Below are positions 17,148-26,141 of a stretch of DNA of 64,000 nucleotides, piece after piece. Positions within the stretch are counted from its first letter, which is position 1, and every line of letters starts with the position of its first letter. The notes under the pieces are model-generated. The model was not told the origin of the DNA and did no database searches. It saw only the letters and a program-made list of their open reading frames with translations. The stretch spans positions 310,001-374,000 of the forward strand of contig NZ_JABWGN010000008.1 of NCBI RefSeq assembly GCF_013363975.1. The letters are read 5' to 3'. Both the position numbers and the translations under genes were made by a program. Source of the stretch: Nonomuraea montanisoli. Lineage in GTDB: Bacteria > Actinomycetota > Actinomycetes > Streptosporangiales > Streptosporangiaceae.

Positions 17148-17881
17148 TCGGGTCCGCGGCTCGCGACACGTGGCTGCTGTTCCGTCACAACCTCGCCATC
17201 ACGCTCCAGCAGAAGTTCGGCCTCGTCTTCGGCGCCATCCAGCCGATGGTGTTCCTCGTCCTGTTCGGGCCGATCTTCGCCACGATCGGCACCTGGGAGA
17301 CGCTCGTGCCGGGCCTGATCGTGCAGCTCGGGCTCGTGAGCACCGGCATGGCCGGGTTCGGCGTCGTCTTCGATCGGCGCTTCGGGGTGCTGGAACGGAT
17401 GCGCGTCACCCCGGCCAGCCGCCTGGCGCTGCTGCTCGGCCGGGTGCTCAACAACGTCGTCGCGCTCCTGCTGCAGACCGTCGTGCTCGTCGCCGTCGGC
17501 TACGCGTTCGGGCTGCGGGCGCCGGCCGCCGGCCTGCTGGCGGGGCTCGCGCTGGTCGTCGTGCTGGGCGCGAGCCTCGCCTCGCTGTCGTACGCGGTGG
17601 CGCTCACCATCGACGAGAACCTGTTCGCGCCCGTGATGAGCACGATCGTCCTGCCGCTGGCGCTGCTGTCCGGCTCGTTCCTGCCGATGTCGATGGCGCC
17701 GGGCTGGCTCGACGTGCTCTCGCGGATCAGCCCGTTCCGGTACGTGCTGGAGGCGCTGCGCGACCTGTTCGCCGGGCACTACGCCACCGGCACGGTGGGG
17801 CTGGGCGTGGCGGTGACCGCGGTGCTGGCCGTGGTGAGCGTCGCCGTCGGCACCCGCGTGTTCAGCCGCGAGAACGCCTGA
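17144..17881 (+). CDS. ABC-2 type permease (DrrB-like)
   Basis: 245-residue integral membrane protein, six predicted spans with the ABC-2 signature around RISPFRYVLEALRDLFAGHY near the C-terminus and SGSFLPMSMAPGWL before it. GTG start overlaps the ATPase stop by four bases, and GAGGAGGTG lies just upstream. With the ATPase it would make a dimeric exporter. Substrate is unknown; the TetR partner suggests a toxic or antibiotic-like compound. Confidence 0.92.
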   Translation: MIGSAARDTWLLFRHNLAITLQQKFGLVFGAIQPMVFLVLFGPIFATIGTWETLVPGLIVQLGLVSTGMAGFGVVFDRRFGVLERMRVTPASRLALLLGRVLNNVVALLLQTVVLVAVGYAFGLRAPAAGLLAGLALVVVLGASLASLSYAVALTIDENLFAPVMSTIVLPLALLSGSFLPMSMAPGWLDVLSRISPFRYVLEALRDLFAGHYATGTVGLGVAVTAVLAVVSVAVGTRVFSRENA

Positions 17882-17912
17882 ACACGCGGGCCGGTTGCAC
17901 GGGGTTCAGGCG
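17875..17912. terminator. Bidirectional terminator hairpin between ABC permease and subtilase genes
   Basis: CGCCTGAAC (17875-17883) pairs with GTTCAGGCG (17904-17912), taking in both stop codons of the convergent genes. The 20-nt interior is itself GC-rich. There is no U tract, as usual in these genomes. Confidence 0.5.
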
Positions 17913-19258
17913 GCGGACCGGCGCCGCAGCGCCGCCACGATCCCTTCCGGGTCGATGACCCCGTACCCGTAGTCGAAGTCGAAGCCCACCTCGCTGCGGT
18001 CGTCGGCGGTGCGGCGCAGCAGCGCCCGCAGTTGCGACGGCGACAGCCGGGTGCACGGCCAGCGGGTGCGGATCGCCGCGACCAGCCCGGCGGCGACCGG
18101 CGTGGCCGCCGAGGTGCCCGAGTCGGGCTCGGTGTCGCCGAACGCCCGCGAGCCGGAGAAGTGCGTGTAGGCGCACACGTCCGGCTTGCGGGCGGTCAGC
18201 CGCCCGGGCCCCTGCGAGGAGTAGCCGACCCGCTCGCCGCTGATGTCGACGCCGCCGATGGACAGCGCCTTGGCGTGGGAGTTGGCCCCGACGATCGGCC
18301 GGTCGGGGTAGGCGCAGCGGCCGTCGCGGCACTGGCGGCCGCAGTTGCCCGCCGCGAACAGCACGTCGGCCCCCGCCTCGTCCAGAGCGGTGACCATGAG
18401 GTTGAACGGGTGGGCCGGGTTGTCGGAGTAGTTGCCCGGATGGCCGACCGGGAAGTCCCACTCGGGGGAGAACGACCCCCACGAGTTGGAGACCACCAGG
18501 GCGCGCGTCTCGGCGGGCTGCGCCTCCAGCACCCCCCGCAGGTGCCCGAACGCGGCCACCGCGTCCGACAGCAGCCCGTCGAGCGCCGAGCCGCCGGGGC
18601 GGCGCGACAGCAGCACCGGCACGTCCACGAGCGTCGCCCGGGGCGCGCCGATGAGCGTGTCGAAGGCGCACATCGTGCCGTGGTCCACCTCGAACTGGCC
18701 GGGCCGCCCGTCGACGCCCGCCGGCACCCAGCTTCGCGCCGCGTCGAGGATGACGTCCCGGCCGAGCTGCCGCTCGGTGTGGGCGAGGTTGATCCCGGTG
18801 TCGAGCACGGCCAGCGCCACGCCGGTCCCGTCGAGCCCCTCGGCGCGCAGCGCGTCGGCGCCGAGCAACCGCTCCACGTCGTGCCAGGTGCCGACGGGCG
18901 GGTCGCCGCCGCAGGTCAGCGTGGTGTGGATGACCGGGTCGGCGAAGACGCCGGTGACGTCGGGCCGAAGCGACGACAGCATGGCGACGCGGGCGGCCAC
19001 CTCGTCGTCGGCGATGACGCCGCGCACCAGCACCGAGGCGTCCTCGGCGGCCAGCGAGAAGGCGAGCGGCTGGTTGAGCGACAGCGGGTCGCCGCCGGGC
19101 GGCGGCACCGGGCGCGGCAGCGCCACCGGCGTGTACGCGTGGTCGAGCGCGACGCCGGGCAGGCCGTCGGCCACGTCGGCCACGGTGGCGCTCCGACCGG
19201 GGTCGACGACGGCCTCGACGACGTCAGGGGAGGGGCGGAGCTGGATGAGCACGCGCAT
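17906..19258 (-). CDS. S8-family subtilisin-like protease without signal peptide
   Basis: 450 residues. The catalytic triad is visible: Asp153 in ALAVLDTGIN, His193 in VDHGTMCA, Ser383 in DSGTSAATPVAAG, with oxyanion Asn305 in FAAGNCG. A 110-residue N-terminal region (VLIQLRPSPDVVEAVVDP) could be a proregion or interaction domain. There is no secretion signal or transit sequence, unlike most subtilases, so it probably acts in the cytoplasm. Start MRVLIQLRPS is chosen over an upstream start because the family-like sequence begins there. Target unknown; no adjacent partner gene on the same strand. Confidence 0.88.
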   Translation of the reverse strand: MRVLIQLRPSPDVVEAVVDPGRSATVADVADGLPGVALDHAYTPVALPRPVPPPGGDPLSLNQPLAFSLAAEDASVLVRGVIADDEVAARVAMLSSLRPDVTGVFADPVIHTTLTCGGDPPVGTWHDVERLLGADALRAEGLDGTGVALAVLDTGINLAHTERQLGRDVILDAARSWVPAGVDGRPGQFEVDHGTMCAFDTLIGAPRATLVDVPVLLSRRPGGSALDGLLSDAVAAFGHLRGVLEAQPAETRALVVSNSWGSFSPEWDFPVGHPGNYSDNPAHPFNLMVTALDEAGADVLFAAGNCGRQCRDGRCAYPDRPIVGANSHAKALSIGGVDISGERVGYSSQGPGRLTARKPDVCAYTHFSGSRAFGDTEPDSGTSAATPVAAGLVAAIRTRWPCTRLSPSQLRALLRRTADDRSEVGFDFDYGYGVIDPEGIVAALRRRSAA

Positions 19259-19440
19259 GGGGTCACCACCCGGGGATCGAAGGAACGGACGCCCCCACAT
19301 TCCTGCATTCGCGGGGGCGCGTCCAGCGGTTCACGAACGTCTGACCTGCTGAAACATCGCGAAGGGGGCGAACCGGCCACGGTCGTTTCCGGCCCGCCCG
19401 ATCCGGGGCCTTCGGTCCCGCCGATGCACTTCCCTCTGGT

Positions 19441-19498
19441 GGGCTTCCGCGCCGCCGATCAGTTCCGTCCGCCGGGCTTCCGCGCGGCCGATCAGTTC
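19441..19498. repeat. 25-bp direct repeat pair upstream of the spermidine-synthase-like gene
   Basis: The 25-bp segments at 19441-19465 and 19474-19498 differ at one base (core GGGCTTCCGCGC and GCCGATCAGTTC), period 33. A third, degraded copy can be traced at about 19417-19433. The last copy ends 16 bp before the start of the next gene, so the pair overlaps its promoter region. Confidence 0.65.
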
Positions 19499-19514
19499 AC
19501 TACGGTGAGGCGGC

Positions 19515-21545
19515 ATGACGCTCCAGGCCCCCCAGGCGCGCACCGGTGACCACTGGCTGGCGGTGCGGCCGAGACTCGTCCTCGCCAGCGCCTTCATGCT
19601 CTTCCTGGAGCTGGCCCTGATTCGCTGGACCGGCTCGAACATCGTCCACCTGAGCTACTTCACGAACTTCGTGCTGCTCGGCTCCTTCCTCGGCATCGGG
19701 CTCGGCTTCCTGCGCGTGGGCCGGGCCAAGGGCCAGCCCTACTACTCGCCCGTCGTGCTGTTCGGGCTGGTGGTCCTGGTCGTCATGTTCCCGGTCACCG
19801 TCGACCGCGACACCGAGGGCGTCCTTTACTGGACGAGCCTGGCCACCAAGGGGCCGCCCGCCTGGCTCATCCTGCCGGTGATCTTCTGCGCGGCGGCGCT
19901 CGTCCTCATGGGGCCCGCCGAGCTGGTCGGCCGGTGCTTCCCCGAGCTGCCGCGCCTGGAGGCCTACCGCTACGACCTCATCGGCAGCCTCACCGGCATC
20001 GCCGCCTTCACCGCGCTGTCCTTCCTCAGCGCGCCGCCCGTCTTCTGGGGCGCGATCGCGGCCCTGGCCTACGGGGTGCTGCTGACGCCGCGCCCGCTCG
20101 TGTCCTACCTCGGGCTGGTCACCGTGCCGTCCCTCGCCGTCGTCGCGCTGCTCCTGGCCGAGACGCTGACCGCCGGCGCGCTGTGGTCGCCGTACTACAA
20201 GGTCACCTTCCGGCAGTTCGACCAGCTCGGCGTGCCGGTGACCGACATCTCCGTCAACGGCATCCCGCACCAGCAGGCCGTGCCCGCCGCCGCCCGGCTC
20301 CAGTGGGAGCGCCAGTACGGCCTGCCGTACGAGCGGGCCGCCACGCCGCCCCGCGACGTGCTCATCGTCGGCGCGGGCAGCGGCACCGACGTCGCCATCG
20401 CCCTGTCCAAGGGGGTCTCCCGGGTCGACGCCGTCGAGATCGACCCCAAGCTGCGCGAGCTGGGCGGCTCCAAGCACCCCGACCACCCCTACGACGACCC
20501 GCGCGTGACCACCCACGTCACCGACGGCCGCGCCTTCCTGGAGCGCACCTCCGGCAAGTACGACCTGATCCTGTTCGCGCTGCCCGACTCGCTCACGCTC
20601 GTGTCGGGGGCCAGCTCGCTGCGCCTGGAGAGCTACCTGTTCACCGAGGAGGCCATGCGGGCCGCCCGCGACCACCTCAAACCGGGCGGCGCCTTCTCCA
20701 TGTACAACTACTACCGCGAGAGCTGGCTGGTCGACCGGCTGGCCTCGACGGTGAAGGCGGCCTTCGGCCACGACCCGTGCGTCGACGTCGTCAGCACCGC
20801 CGGGCAGCAGGCCGTCATCACGGCCGGCCTCACCCCCGCCGCGCAGCGCTGCGCCGCCCCCTGGGCCGGGCCCACGGCCGGCACCCCGCCGCCCGCGGGC
20901 GACGACCGGCCGTTCCTCTACCTCAAGGACCGCACGATCCCGCCGATCTACCTCATCACCCTGGGCCTGATCCTCGCGGTCAGCCTCATCGCCGTGCGCG
21001 CCGTGGCCGGCCCCTACCGGCGGATGCGCCCGTACGCCGACCTGTTCCTGCTCGGGGTGGCGTTCCTGCTGCTGGAGACCAAGAGCGTGACCGGGTTCGC
21101 GCTGCTGTTCGGCACGACGTGGGTGGTCAACGCCGTGGTCTTCGCCGGGGTGCTCGTCGCGGTGCTGGCCGCCGTCGAGGTGACGCGCCGTTTCCGCACC
21201 CCGCCGCTGCCCGTCATGTACGGCGTGCTGCTCGCCGGCCTGCTGCTGGCCTGGCTGGTGCCCAACGCGTGGCTGCTGTCCCTGCCGCTGCCGCTGCGGG
21301 CCGTCGCGGCGGTCACGGTGGCGTTCCTGCCGATCTTCGCGGCGAACGTGGTCTTCGCCAAGCGGTTCTCCGACGCGGCCGACGCGACCACCTCGTTCGG
21401 GGCCAACCTGCTGGGCGCGATGGTGGGCGGCTGCCTGGAGTACCTCGCGCTGGTGATCGGCTACAAGGGGCTGATCATCGTCGCGGCCGTGCTCTACCTG
21501 GGCGCGTTCGCGCTGCTGCCCCGCAGGGGCGCGGTCTCCGCCTGA
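19515..21545 (+). CDS. Membrane protein with spermidine-synthase-like (SAM-binding) domain
   Basis: 676 residues. An N-terminal block of membrane spans (from LASAFMLFLELALIRWTGSN onward, about 20-225) leads to a Rossmann methyltransferase/aminopropyltransferase core with VLIVGAGSGTDVAIAL (about 283-298), acidic loop AVEIDPKL and DLILFALPDSLT. A second hydrophobic block (about 475-670) closes the protein. Fused spermine/spermidine synthase-type membrane proteins are widespread in actinobacteria but their substrates are mostly untested. ATG start; a 13-bp hairpin follows the stop. Confidence 0.85.
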   Translation: MTLQAPQARTGDHWLAVRPRLVLASAFMLFLELALIRWTGSNIVHLSYFTNFVLLGSFLGIGLGFLRVGRAKGQPYYSPVVLFGLVVLVVMFPVTVDRDTEGVLYWTSLATKGPPAWLILPVIFCAAALVLMGPAELVGRCFPELPRLEAYRYDLIGSLTGIAAFTALSFLSAPPVFWGAIAALAYGVLLTPRPLVSYLGLVTVPSLAVVALLLAETLTAGALWSPYYKVTFRQFDQLGVPVTDISVNGIPHQQAVPAAARLQWERQYGLPYERAATPPRDVLIVGAGSGTDVAIALSKGVSRVDAVEIDPKLRELGGSKHPDHPYDDPRVTTHVTDGRAFLERTSGKYDLILFALPDSLTLVSGASSLRLESYLFTEEAMRAARDHLKPGGAFSMYNYYRESWLVDRLASTVKAAFGHDPCVDVVSTAGQQAVITAGLTPAAQRCAAPWAGPTAGTPPPAGDDRPFLYLKDRTIPPIYLITLGLILAVSLIAVRAVAGPYRRMRPYADLFLLGVAFLLLETKSVTGFALLFGTTWVVNAVVFAGVLVAVLAAVEVTRRFRTPPLPVMYGVLLAGLLLAWLVPNAWLLSLPLPLRAVAAVTVAFLPIFAANVVFAKRFSDAADATTSFGANLLGAMVGGCLEYLALVIGYKGLIIVAAVLYLGAFALLPRRGAVSA

Positions 21546-21552
21546 GACGGGA

Positions 21553-21581
21553 CCGGCCTCCCCTCATGGAGGGGAGGCCGG
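21553..21581. terminator. Bidirectional terminator, 13-bp stem
   Basis: CCGGCCTCCCCTC (21553-21565) pairs perfectly with GAGGGGAGGCCGG (21569-21581) over a 3-nt loop. It sits in the 44-bp gap between two convergent genes and can serve both. Confidence 0.85.
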
Positions 21582-21589
21582 AAGGCGCG

Positions 21590-23329
21590 TCAGAGGCCGC
21601 AGAGTTCTTCGAGTGACTTGGCCGTCTTGGAGCCGTTGCGGGTCGGCGTCTGGCTCGGCCGTGCGGCCGTCGCCGGGCTCGACGAGGTCGGCGCCCCCGA
21701 CGAGGGCGTATCGGGGGAGGCGGTGACGTTCGCCGCCTGGGCGCTGCGCGTCTTGACCGAGTCGGCGAGCGCCTTGGCGGCGAACCGGCGGATCTTGACC
21801 CAGTCGGCGGAGCCCGGCCAGAAGTCCGGCGGCACGAACTGCATGCTGGTGATCTTGGCACTCTTGACCTTCAGCGCCAGATCGACCAGCGGCGGGAGGA
21901 GCGGCTGCGGGATGTTGGTCTGCGCCAGGCGCTTCGCCCCCGCCATGATCTTGCTGAAGTTGGTCAGGATCTTGTCAGGGGTGGCCTGCTTGGCGAAGGC
22001 GCCGATGACGCACCGCTGGCGGCCCATGCGGGAGAAGTCGTCGCTGTTGACCCGGGACCGGCCGTACCACAGGGCCTGCTCGCCGGTCAGCTTCCGGTAG
22101 CCCGCCCTGATCGTGCCGGCGGTGCCGAAGTGGCCGCCCCACTTGACGTCCTGCTCGACGCGGATCTTCAGACCGCCGATGGCGTCCACCAGGTCGGCGA
22201 AGCCGAACATGTTCATCAGCATGTAGTAGTCGATCTTGAGGTTGAGCGTGTAGCCGATGGCGTCCATCAGTGCCCGGGGGCCCTTGTTGTGGCCGCCCAT
22301 GAGCTGCGGGTGCTCGTTGGCGTACTGCCAGACCTCGTTGAGCAGGCCGCCGTTCGGCAGCTCGGCCATGTAGCCGTTCGGGAACTGCTTGTGCAGCGGG
22401 GAGGTCGGCGGGAAGCGCACGTGCTGGAGGTTGCGCGGCAGGCTGAACAGCACCGTGTTGCCCGTCCGGAGGTCGATGCTGGCCACCGTCATGCTGTCGG
22501 TGCGCACGCCCGTCCGGTTGCCGGCCGCGTCACCGCCGATGAGCAGGAAGTTGACCCGGTCCGCGCCGTTCCACGGATCTTCCTTCTTGATCGGCGCGAT
22601 GGCGGGGTCGTCGGGGGTGCTGCGGAAGATGGTCTGGACGGCGTCCCTGGCCGACAGCACGGTCTGCGCGGTCAGCGCGAACGGCGCCATGACCGCCACG
22701 CACAGCATGCCCACCGCGATGCCGGAGACGATCTGGCCCTGCTGGTTCAGCCGGTTGGGGCGGAGCGTCACGTAGGACGTCACGATCAGGGCGAACCAGC
22801 TCAGCGCCCCCAGCGAGGCGACCACCACGACCGTGAGCATCGCGTCGGTGCTGGCCAGGCTCGAAAGGGTCTGCAAGCCGTTGACCAGGTAGTAGGCCAG
22901 CGCGCCGAGCAGCAGCACCGCGTACACGCCGACCAGCGCCAGGCCCGTGCGGCGGTGCCCCGCGCGCAGGTGCGCGACGCCCGGCACGATCGCGGACAGC
23001 GCGGTCCAGCCGAGGATCGAGCCGACGTTCAGCGGCCTGGCGAAGCGCGGCGCGGCACCGCCCGGACGTCCCGGGCCCCGGCTCCCCTTGCCGCCGCCCT
23101 TCGGCGCGCCCTTGCCGCCCTTACCGCCTTTGCCGCCCTTCCCGCCCGGCGCGGCCGGTTTCGCGACCTCGCGCGTCTGGTCCGCCTCAGGGCCGTCCGG
23201 CGGCCCGTCCAGGGCTTCGGGGCCCTCCTGAGCGGAGGGGCCCGGCCGGGCGCCGGACGCCGCGCGAGGACGGCGGGGGCGCCGATTCCCGCCCCCCGCC
23301 GCGGTGTCTACCCCATCGCGCTTGCTCAC
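21590..23329 (-). CDS. LCP (LytR-CpsA-Psr) family cell-wall ligase
   Basis: 579 residues. A disordered Lys/Gly/Pro-rich N-terminus (KGGKGGKGGKGAPKGGGKG) precedes about four membrane spans (about 100-225). The LCP domain begins at RVNFLLIGGDAAGNRTGVRTDSMTVAS and includes SLPRN, the DLVDAIGGL loop and LTGEQALWYGRSR. LCP enzymes attach wall glycopolymers to peptidoglycan from lipid carriers. A Ser/Thr-rich C-terminal tail follows. Four spans in front of the domain is more than the single span of classical LCP proteins. GTG start with AAGGAG six bases upstream; a tight hairpin lies ahead of it. Confidence 0.92.
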   Translation of the reverse strand: MSKRDGVDTAAGGGNRRPRRPRAASGARPGPSAQEGPEALDGPPDGPEADQTREVAKPAAPGGKGGKGGKGGKGAPKGGGKGSRGPGRPGGAAPRFARPLNVGSILGWTALSAIVPGVAHLRAGHRRTGLALVGVYAVLLLGALAYYLVNGLQTLSSLASTDAMLTVVVVASLGALSWFALIVTSYVTLRPNRLNQQGQIVSGIAVGMLCVAVMAPFALTAQTVLSARDAVQTIFRSTPDDPAIAPIKKEDPWNGADRVNFLLIGGDAAGNRTGVRTDSMTVASIDLRTGNTVLFSLPRNLQHVRFPPTSPLHKQFPNGYMAELPNGGLLNEVWQYANEHPQLMGGHNKGPRALMDAIGYTLNLKIDYYMLMNMFGFADLVDAIGGLKIRVEQDVKWGGHFGTAGTIRAGYRKLTGEQALWYGRSRVNSDDFSRMGRQRCVIGAFAKQATPDKILTNFSKIMAGAKRLAQTNIPQPLLPPLVDLALKVKSAKITSMQFVPPDFWPGSADWVKIRRFAAKALADSVKTRSAQAANVTASPDTPSSGAPTSSSPATAARPSQTPTRNGSKTAKSLEELCGL

Positions 23330-23351
23330 ACCGGCTCCTTAACGCCTACCT

Positions 23352-23370
23352 GGCAAAACTCGGTTTTGCC
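23352..23370. promoter_or_regulatory. Perfect hairpin in the LCP gene leader
   Basis: GGCAAAAC and GTTTTGCC form an 8-bp stem with loop TCG, 23-41 nt upstream of the LCP start and about 10 nt from its Shine-Dalgarno. A weaker GGCA-N6-TGCC dyad lies at about 23380-23393. It could be a terminator for the upstream metallopeptidase gene, an operator, or a leader hairpin; position does not decide. Confidence 0.45.
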
Positions 23371-23459
23371 CCCCGTTGGGCACAAGATTGCCAGGATTCT
23401 AGTCCCCATATAGGGACAACCGAGACATGTGCTCAACCTGAGATGAACGCCGTATGACC

Positions 23460-25070
23460 TCAGGACGTCGTCGAGGAGGGGGCCATCCAGGTGTTGCACT
23501 GGTACGTCTCGCTGCGCTCCCAGCCCTGCCGGAACCACCGGTTGTTGTTCGGCGGCGAGCCGTGGTCGCGCGGGTAGCCCGGGTAGTCGCCGACCTGGCT
23601 GTAGAGCCAGAACAGGCGGCCGCGGTTGGAGGTGTTCACCGGGTACGACGTGGCGACCGAGCGCATCCACATGCCCGCGAAGCAGGTGGCCTGGAGCTCT
23701 AGCCGGCGGCTCAGCCCCAGCTTCCCGCCCCGGTCGCGGGTGTCCAGGGTCTTCTCCCACCAGGAGTCCATCAGGCCCGTCAGGTTCTGGACGTGGTGGC
23801 CGTACTCGTGGGCCATCATGCTGATGATCCCGCCGTTCCACGCCAGGATCTGCCCGTACCCGCGCGACCTGCCGTTGCCCCGCGCCATCGCCGACGTCGA
23901 GGCGTAGATCGTGTTGTTGCGCGGGCAGTAGTACGGGACCATGCCGCCCGGCTGCGGATAGTCGCCGCACGCGCCCCGGCCGCGCTTGGCCGCGATCGCG
24001 TAGTTCGGCGCGCTGAACGGGATGCCCTGCTTCTCCAGGACCGGCTTCCACGCCCGGTTCATGCACGCGCCGGTCTTCAGGATGAGCGCCTTGAGCTGGG
24101 CGTGGTCGAAGACGTTCGCGTTGCCGGCCGGGCAGTTCAGCCGCGGCAGCGAGCCGCCGCGGTAGACCGTGTTCGTCTTCAGTCCGCGGTCCAGCTTGAC
24201 CTGGGCGGGCGGCTCGGCGGTCTCCTCGGGGGTGCTCGTCTCCGTCGTCCTGGTCTGGGTGGGCCGGTCCTCGCTGGCCGTCGGGAACGGGTCCCTGCTG
24301 CGCGTCGGCGGCTCGTACGTGGGGATGGCGACGGGCGTGGTCGTGTCGCTGCCGGACGAGCTCCTGAGCGCCACGCTGCCGATGACGAGCAGCACGAACA
24401 GCGCCGCCACCGACCCGAACACCAGGCCCACGACGCCGGCCGCCGACATGCCCCGCTTCCGGCGCGGCTGCTGTGGCCACCCGTGCGGGGGCGGGGGAGG
24501 GGGCGGCCGGTGCCCGCCGGCCTGCCCCGGCGGGTAGGGCTGCTGGGGGTGCTGCTGAGGCCCGGGCCATGCCGGCCCGCCGGGAGGCGGCGCCTGGTGG
24601 GCGGGGCCCTGGGGCGGGAACGGCGCCCCGCCGTGCGGAGGCATGCCGTGGCGCGGCGCGGGGGGCTGCCCGTACGGGGGCTGGGAGGGGGCTGTGGGTT
24701 GGCCGTACGGGGGCTGGGGTGGCGCGGGCGTCCCTTGGTAGGGCATGCCCTGAGGCGGCGCTGTGGGCTGTCCGTGGGGGGACTGGGCGGGGGCCGAGGG
24801 TTGCCCGTACGGCGGCTGCGGCGGCGCCGGAGGGTGGGCGTACGGCGGCCCCGGCTGAGGTCCCGGGCTGTACGGCTGCCCCGGCTGAGGCCCCGGACCG
24901 TACGGCTGTCCCGCTTGGGGCCCCGGACCGTACGGCGAAGCGTTCGGGGGCGGCGGAGGAGTCTGGCCGTCCGGGCGGGCATGGCCGGGCGGCGGCCAGG
25001 GCAGCGAAGGGGGCCGCTGGGGCTGACCGGGCTCCTGGGGCGTGGGGGGATACTGCCCGTTGCCTGTCAC
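23460..25070 (-). CDS. Neutral zinc metallopeptidase, YpfJ family, membrane anchored
   Basis: 536 residues. A Pro/Gln/Gly/Tyr-rich N-terminal half (repeats of GPGPQPGQPY and PPQPPYGQP) is disordered and cytoplasmic. One membrane span follows (AAGVVGLVFGSVAALFVLLV), then an extracytoplasmic peptidase domain with the zinc motif HEYGHH near residue 420, LQATCFAGMW downstream and paired cysteines (CGDYPQPG, YYCPRNN). This is the KPN_02809/YpfJ neutral metallopeptidase family. Start GTG (VTGNGQYPPTP) has a GGGGGCG ribosome site. Substrate unknown; next gene downstream is the LCP ligase, which hints at a wall-related role. Confidence 0.88.
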   Translation of the reverse strand: MTGNGQYPPTPQEPGQPQRPPSLPWPPPGHARPDGQTPPPPPNASPYGPGPQAGQPYGPGPQPGQPYSPGPQPGPPYAHPPAPPQPPYGQPSAPAQSPHGQPTAPPQGMPYQGTPAPPQPPYGQPTAPSQPPYGQPPAPRHGMPPHGGAPFPPQGPAHQAPPPGGPAWPGPQQHPQQPYPPGQAGGHRPPPPPPPHGWPQQPRRKRGMSAAGVVGLVFGSVAALFVLLVIGSVALRSSSGSDTTTPVAIPTYEPPTRSRDPFPTASEDRPTQTRTTETSTPEETAEPPAQVKLDRGLKTNTVYRGGSLPRLNCPAGNANVFDHAQLKALILKTGACMNRAWKPVLEKQGIPFSAPNYAIAAKRGRGACGDYPQPGGMVPYYCPRNNTIYASTSAMARGNGRSRGYGQILAWNGGIISMMAHEYGHHVQNLTGLMDSWWEKTLDTRDRGGKLGLSRRLELQATCFAGMWMRSVATSYPVNTSNRGRLFWLYSQVGDYPGYPRDHGSPPNNNRWFRQGWERSETYQCNTWMAPSSTTS

Positions 25071-25135
25071 GCTGTCGCCCCCACTGATCAATCGTCCGTA
25101 ATGCGTGACTTGGGAAGCCACTTGCCGGAGCTTTG

Positions 25136-25185
25136 CCAAATTTGGGGCAGAAGCATACTGATTTCTCACCCGTCACGGATGTGAC
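25136..25185. promoter_or_regulatory. Two dyads in the interval between metallopeptidase and LysR genes
   Basis: CCAAATTTGG (25136-25145) and GTCAC-N4-GTGAC (25172-25185) lie in the 201-bp divergent spacer. The second is a 14-bp palindrome of the size LysR proteins recognise. Assignment to a regulator is a guess. Confidence 0.35.
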
Positions 25186-25271
25186 AGCACTCGGTTACGG
25201 TCCGAAATCATTCGAGGTGATCTCCGTCATGTTCCCTACCAGTCGGCGGGTGGTGTCCTAGCTTCTTTGCC

Positions 25272-26141
25272 ATGAACCTCCAGCAGCTCCGCTATGTGGT
25301 CGCGACTGCGGAGCACCGCACCATGACCGATGCGGCCAGGTCGCTCTACATCGCACAGCCTGCGCTCTCGCGTGCGATACGGGACCTGGAACGCGAACTC
25401 GGCCTGACGCTCTTCGCCCGGTCCGGACGCGGTGTCGTGGTCACCGCCCAGGGCCGCCGGGTGGTGAAGCTGGCGAGGGAGGCGCTCGACGCCGTCCACG
25501 AGATCGAAGGTCTCGCCAGCCATGCCGGCTCCGCAGAGACGGAGCTGCGCATCGCCTCCACCCCCACCCTCGAACCCGGCCTCGCCGGGCGCCTCCTGCC
25601 GGCCTACACGGCCGAGCATCCCGGCGTCCGCGTCCAGATCGTCCGCTGCGAGGGACGTGAGGCCGTGGTCAACGCCATCCGGGAGCAACGCGCCGACCTC
25701 GGGCTCACCGACCTGCCCGTGCCGGCCGACCTGATCACCCATCCCCTGGAACGCCAGGAGATCGTGCTGATCTCGCCTCCCGGCATGGAGCTGCCGAACC
25801 CGGTGCCGATGGGCCGGCTCGACGGCATGCGCCTCGCGCTGCCCGCCCGCGGCAGCCTCCGGCGCAGGGAGCTGGACGCGATGTTCGGCAAGTACTCCGT
25901 CAACCCGGTGGTGGTCCTGGAGACCGACGAGCGCAACGGCTGGCTCAACGCCGTGCGCAGCGGCCGGGCGTCCCTGCTGTGGTACCGGGGCATGGCCGAG
26001 CAGGCCAGCCGGGCCGGGCTCGTGGTGCGCTCGCTCGAACCCGCCGTCCGGCGCGTCATCGCCGTCGTCCACGCCCGCCGCCGCCTGCCGCTCATCGCCC
26101 AGGACTTCCTGTCCACCGCCGAGAAGGGCTCCGCCGCCTGA
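25272..26141 (+). CDS. LysR-family transcriptional regulator
   Basis: 289 residues. N-terminal HTH MNLQQLRYVVATAEHRTMTDAARSLYIAQPALSRAIRDLE (1-40) is classical LysR; the effector domain starts near residue 95 (LRIASTPTLEPGLAGRLLPAYTAEHPGVRVQIVRCEG). It stands alone, divergent from the zinc metallopeptidase gene. Its regulon cannot be named from the window; the metallopeptidase promoter is the nearest candidate. Confidence 0.92.
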   Translation: MNLQQLRYVVATAEHRTMTDAARSLYIAQPALSRAIRDLERELGLTLFARSGRGVVVTAQGRRVVKLAREALDAVHEIEGLASHAGSAETELRIASTPTLEPGLAGRLLPAYTAEHPGVRVQIVRCEGREAVVNAIREQRADLGLTDLPVPADLITHPLERQEIVLISPPGMELPNPVPMGRLDGMRLALPARGSLRRRELDAMFGKYSVNPVVVLETDERNGWLNAVRSGRASLLWYRGMAEQASRAGLVVRSLEPAVRRVIAVVHARRRLPLIAQDFLSTAEKGSAA

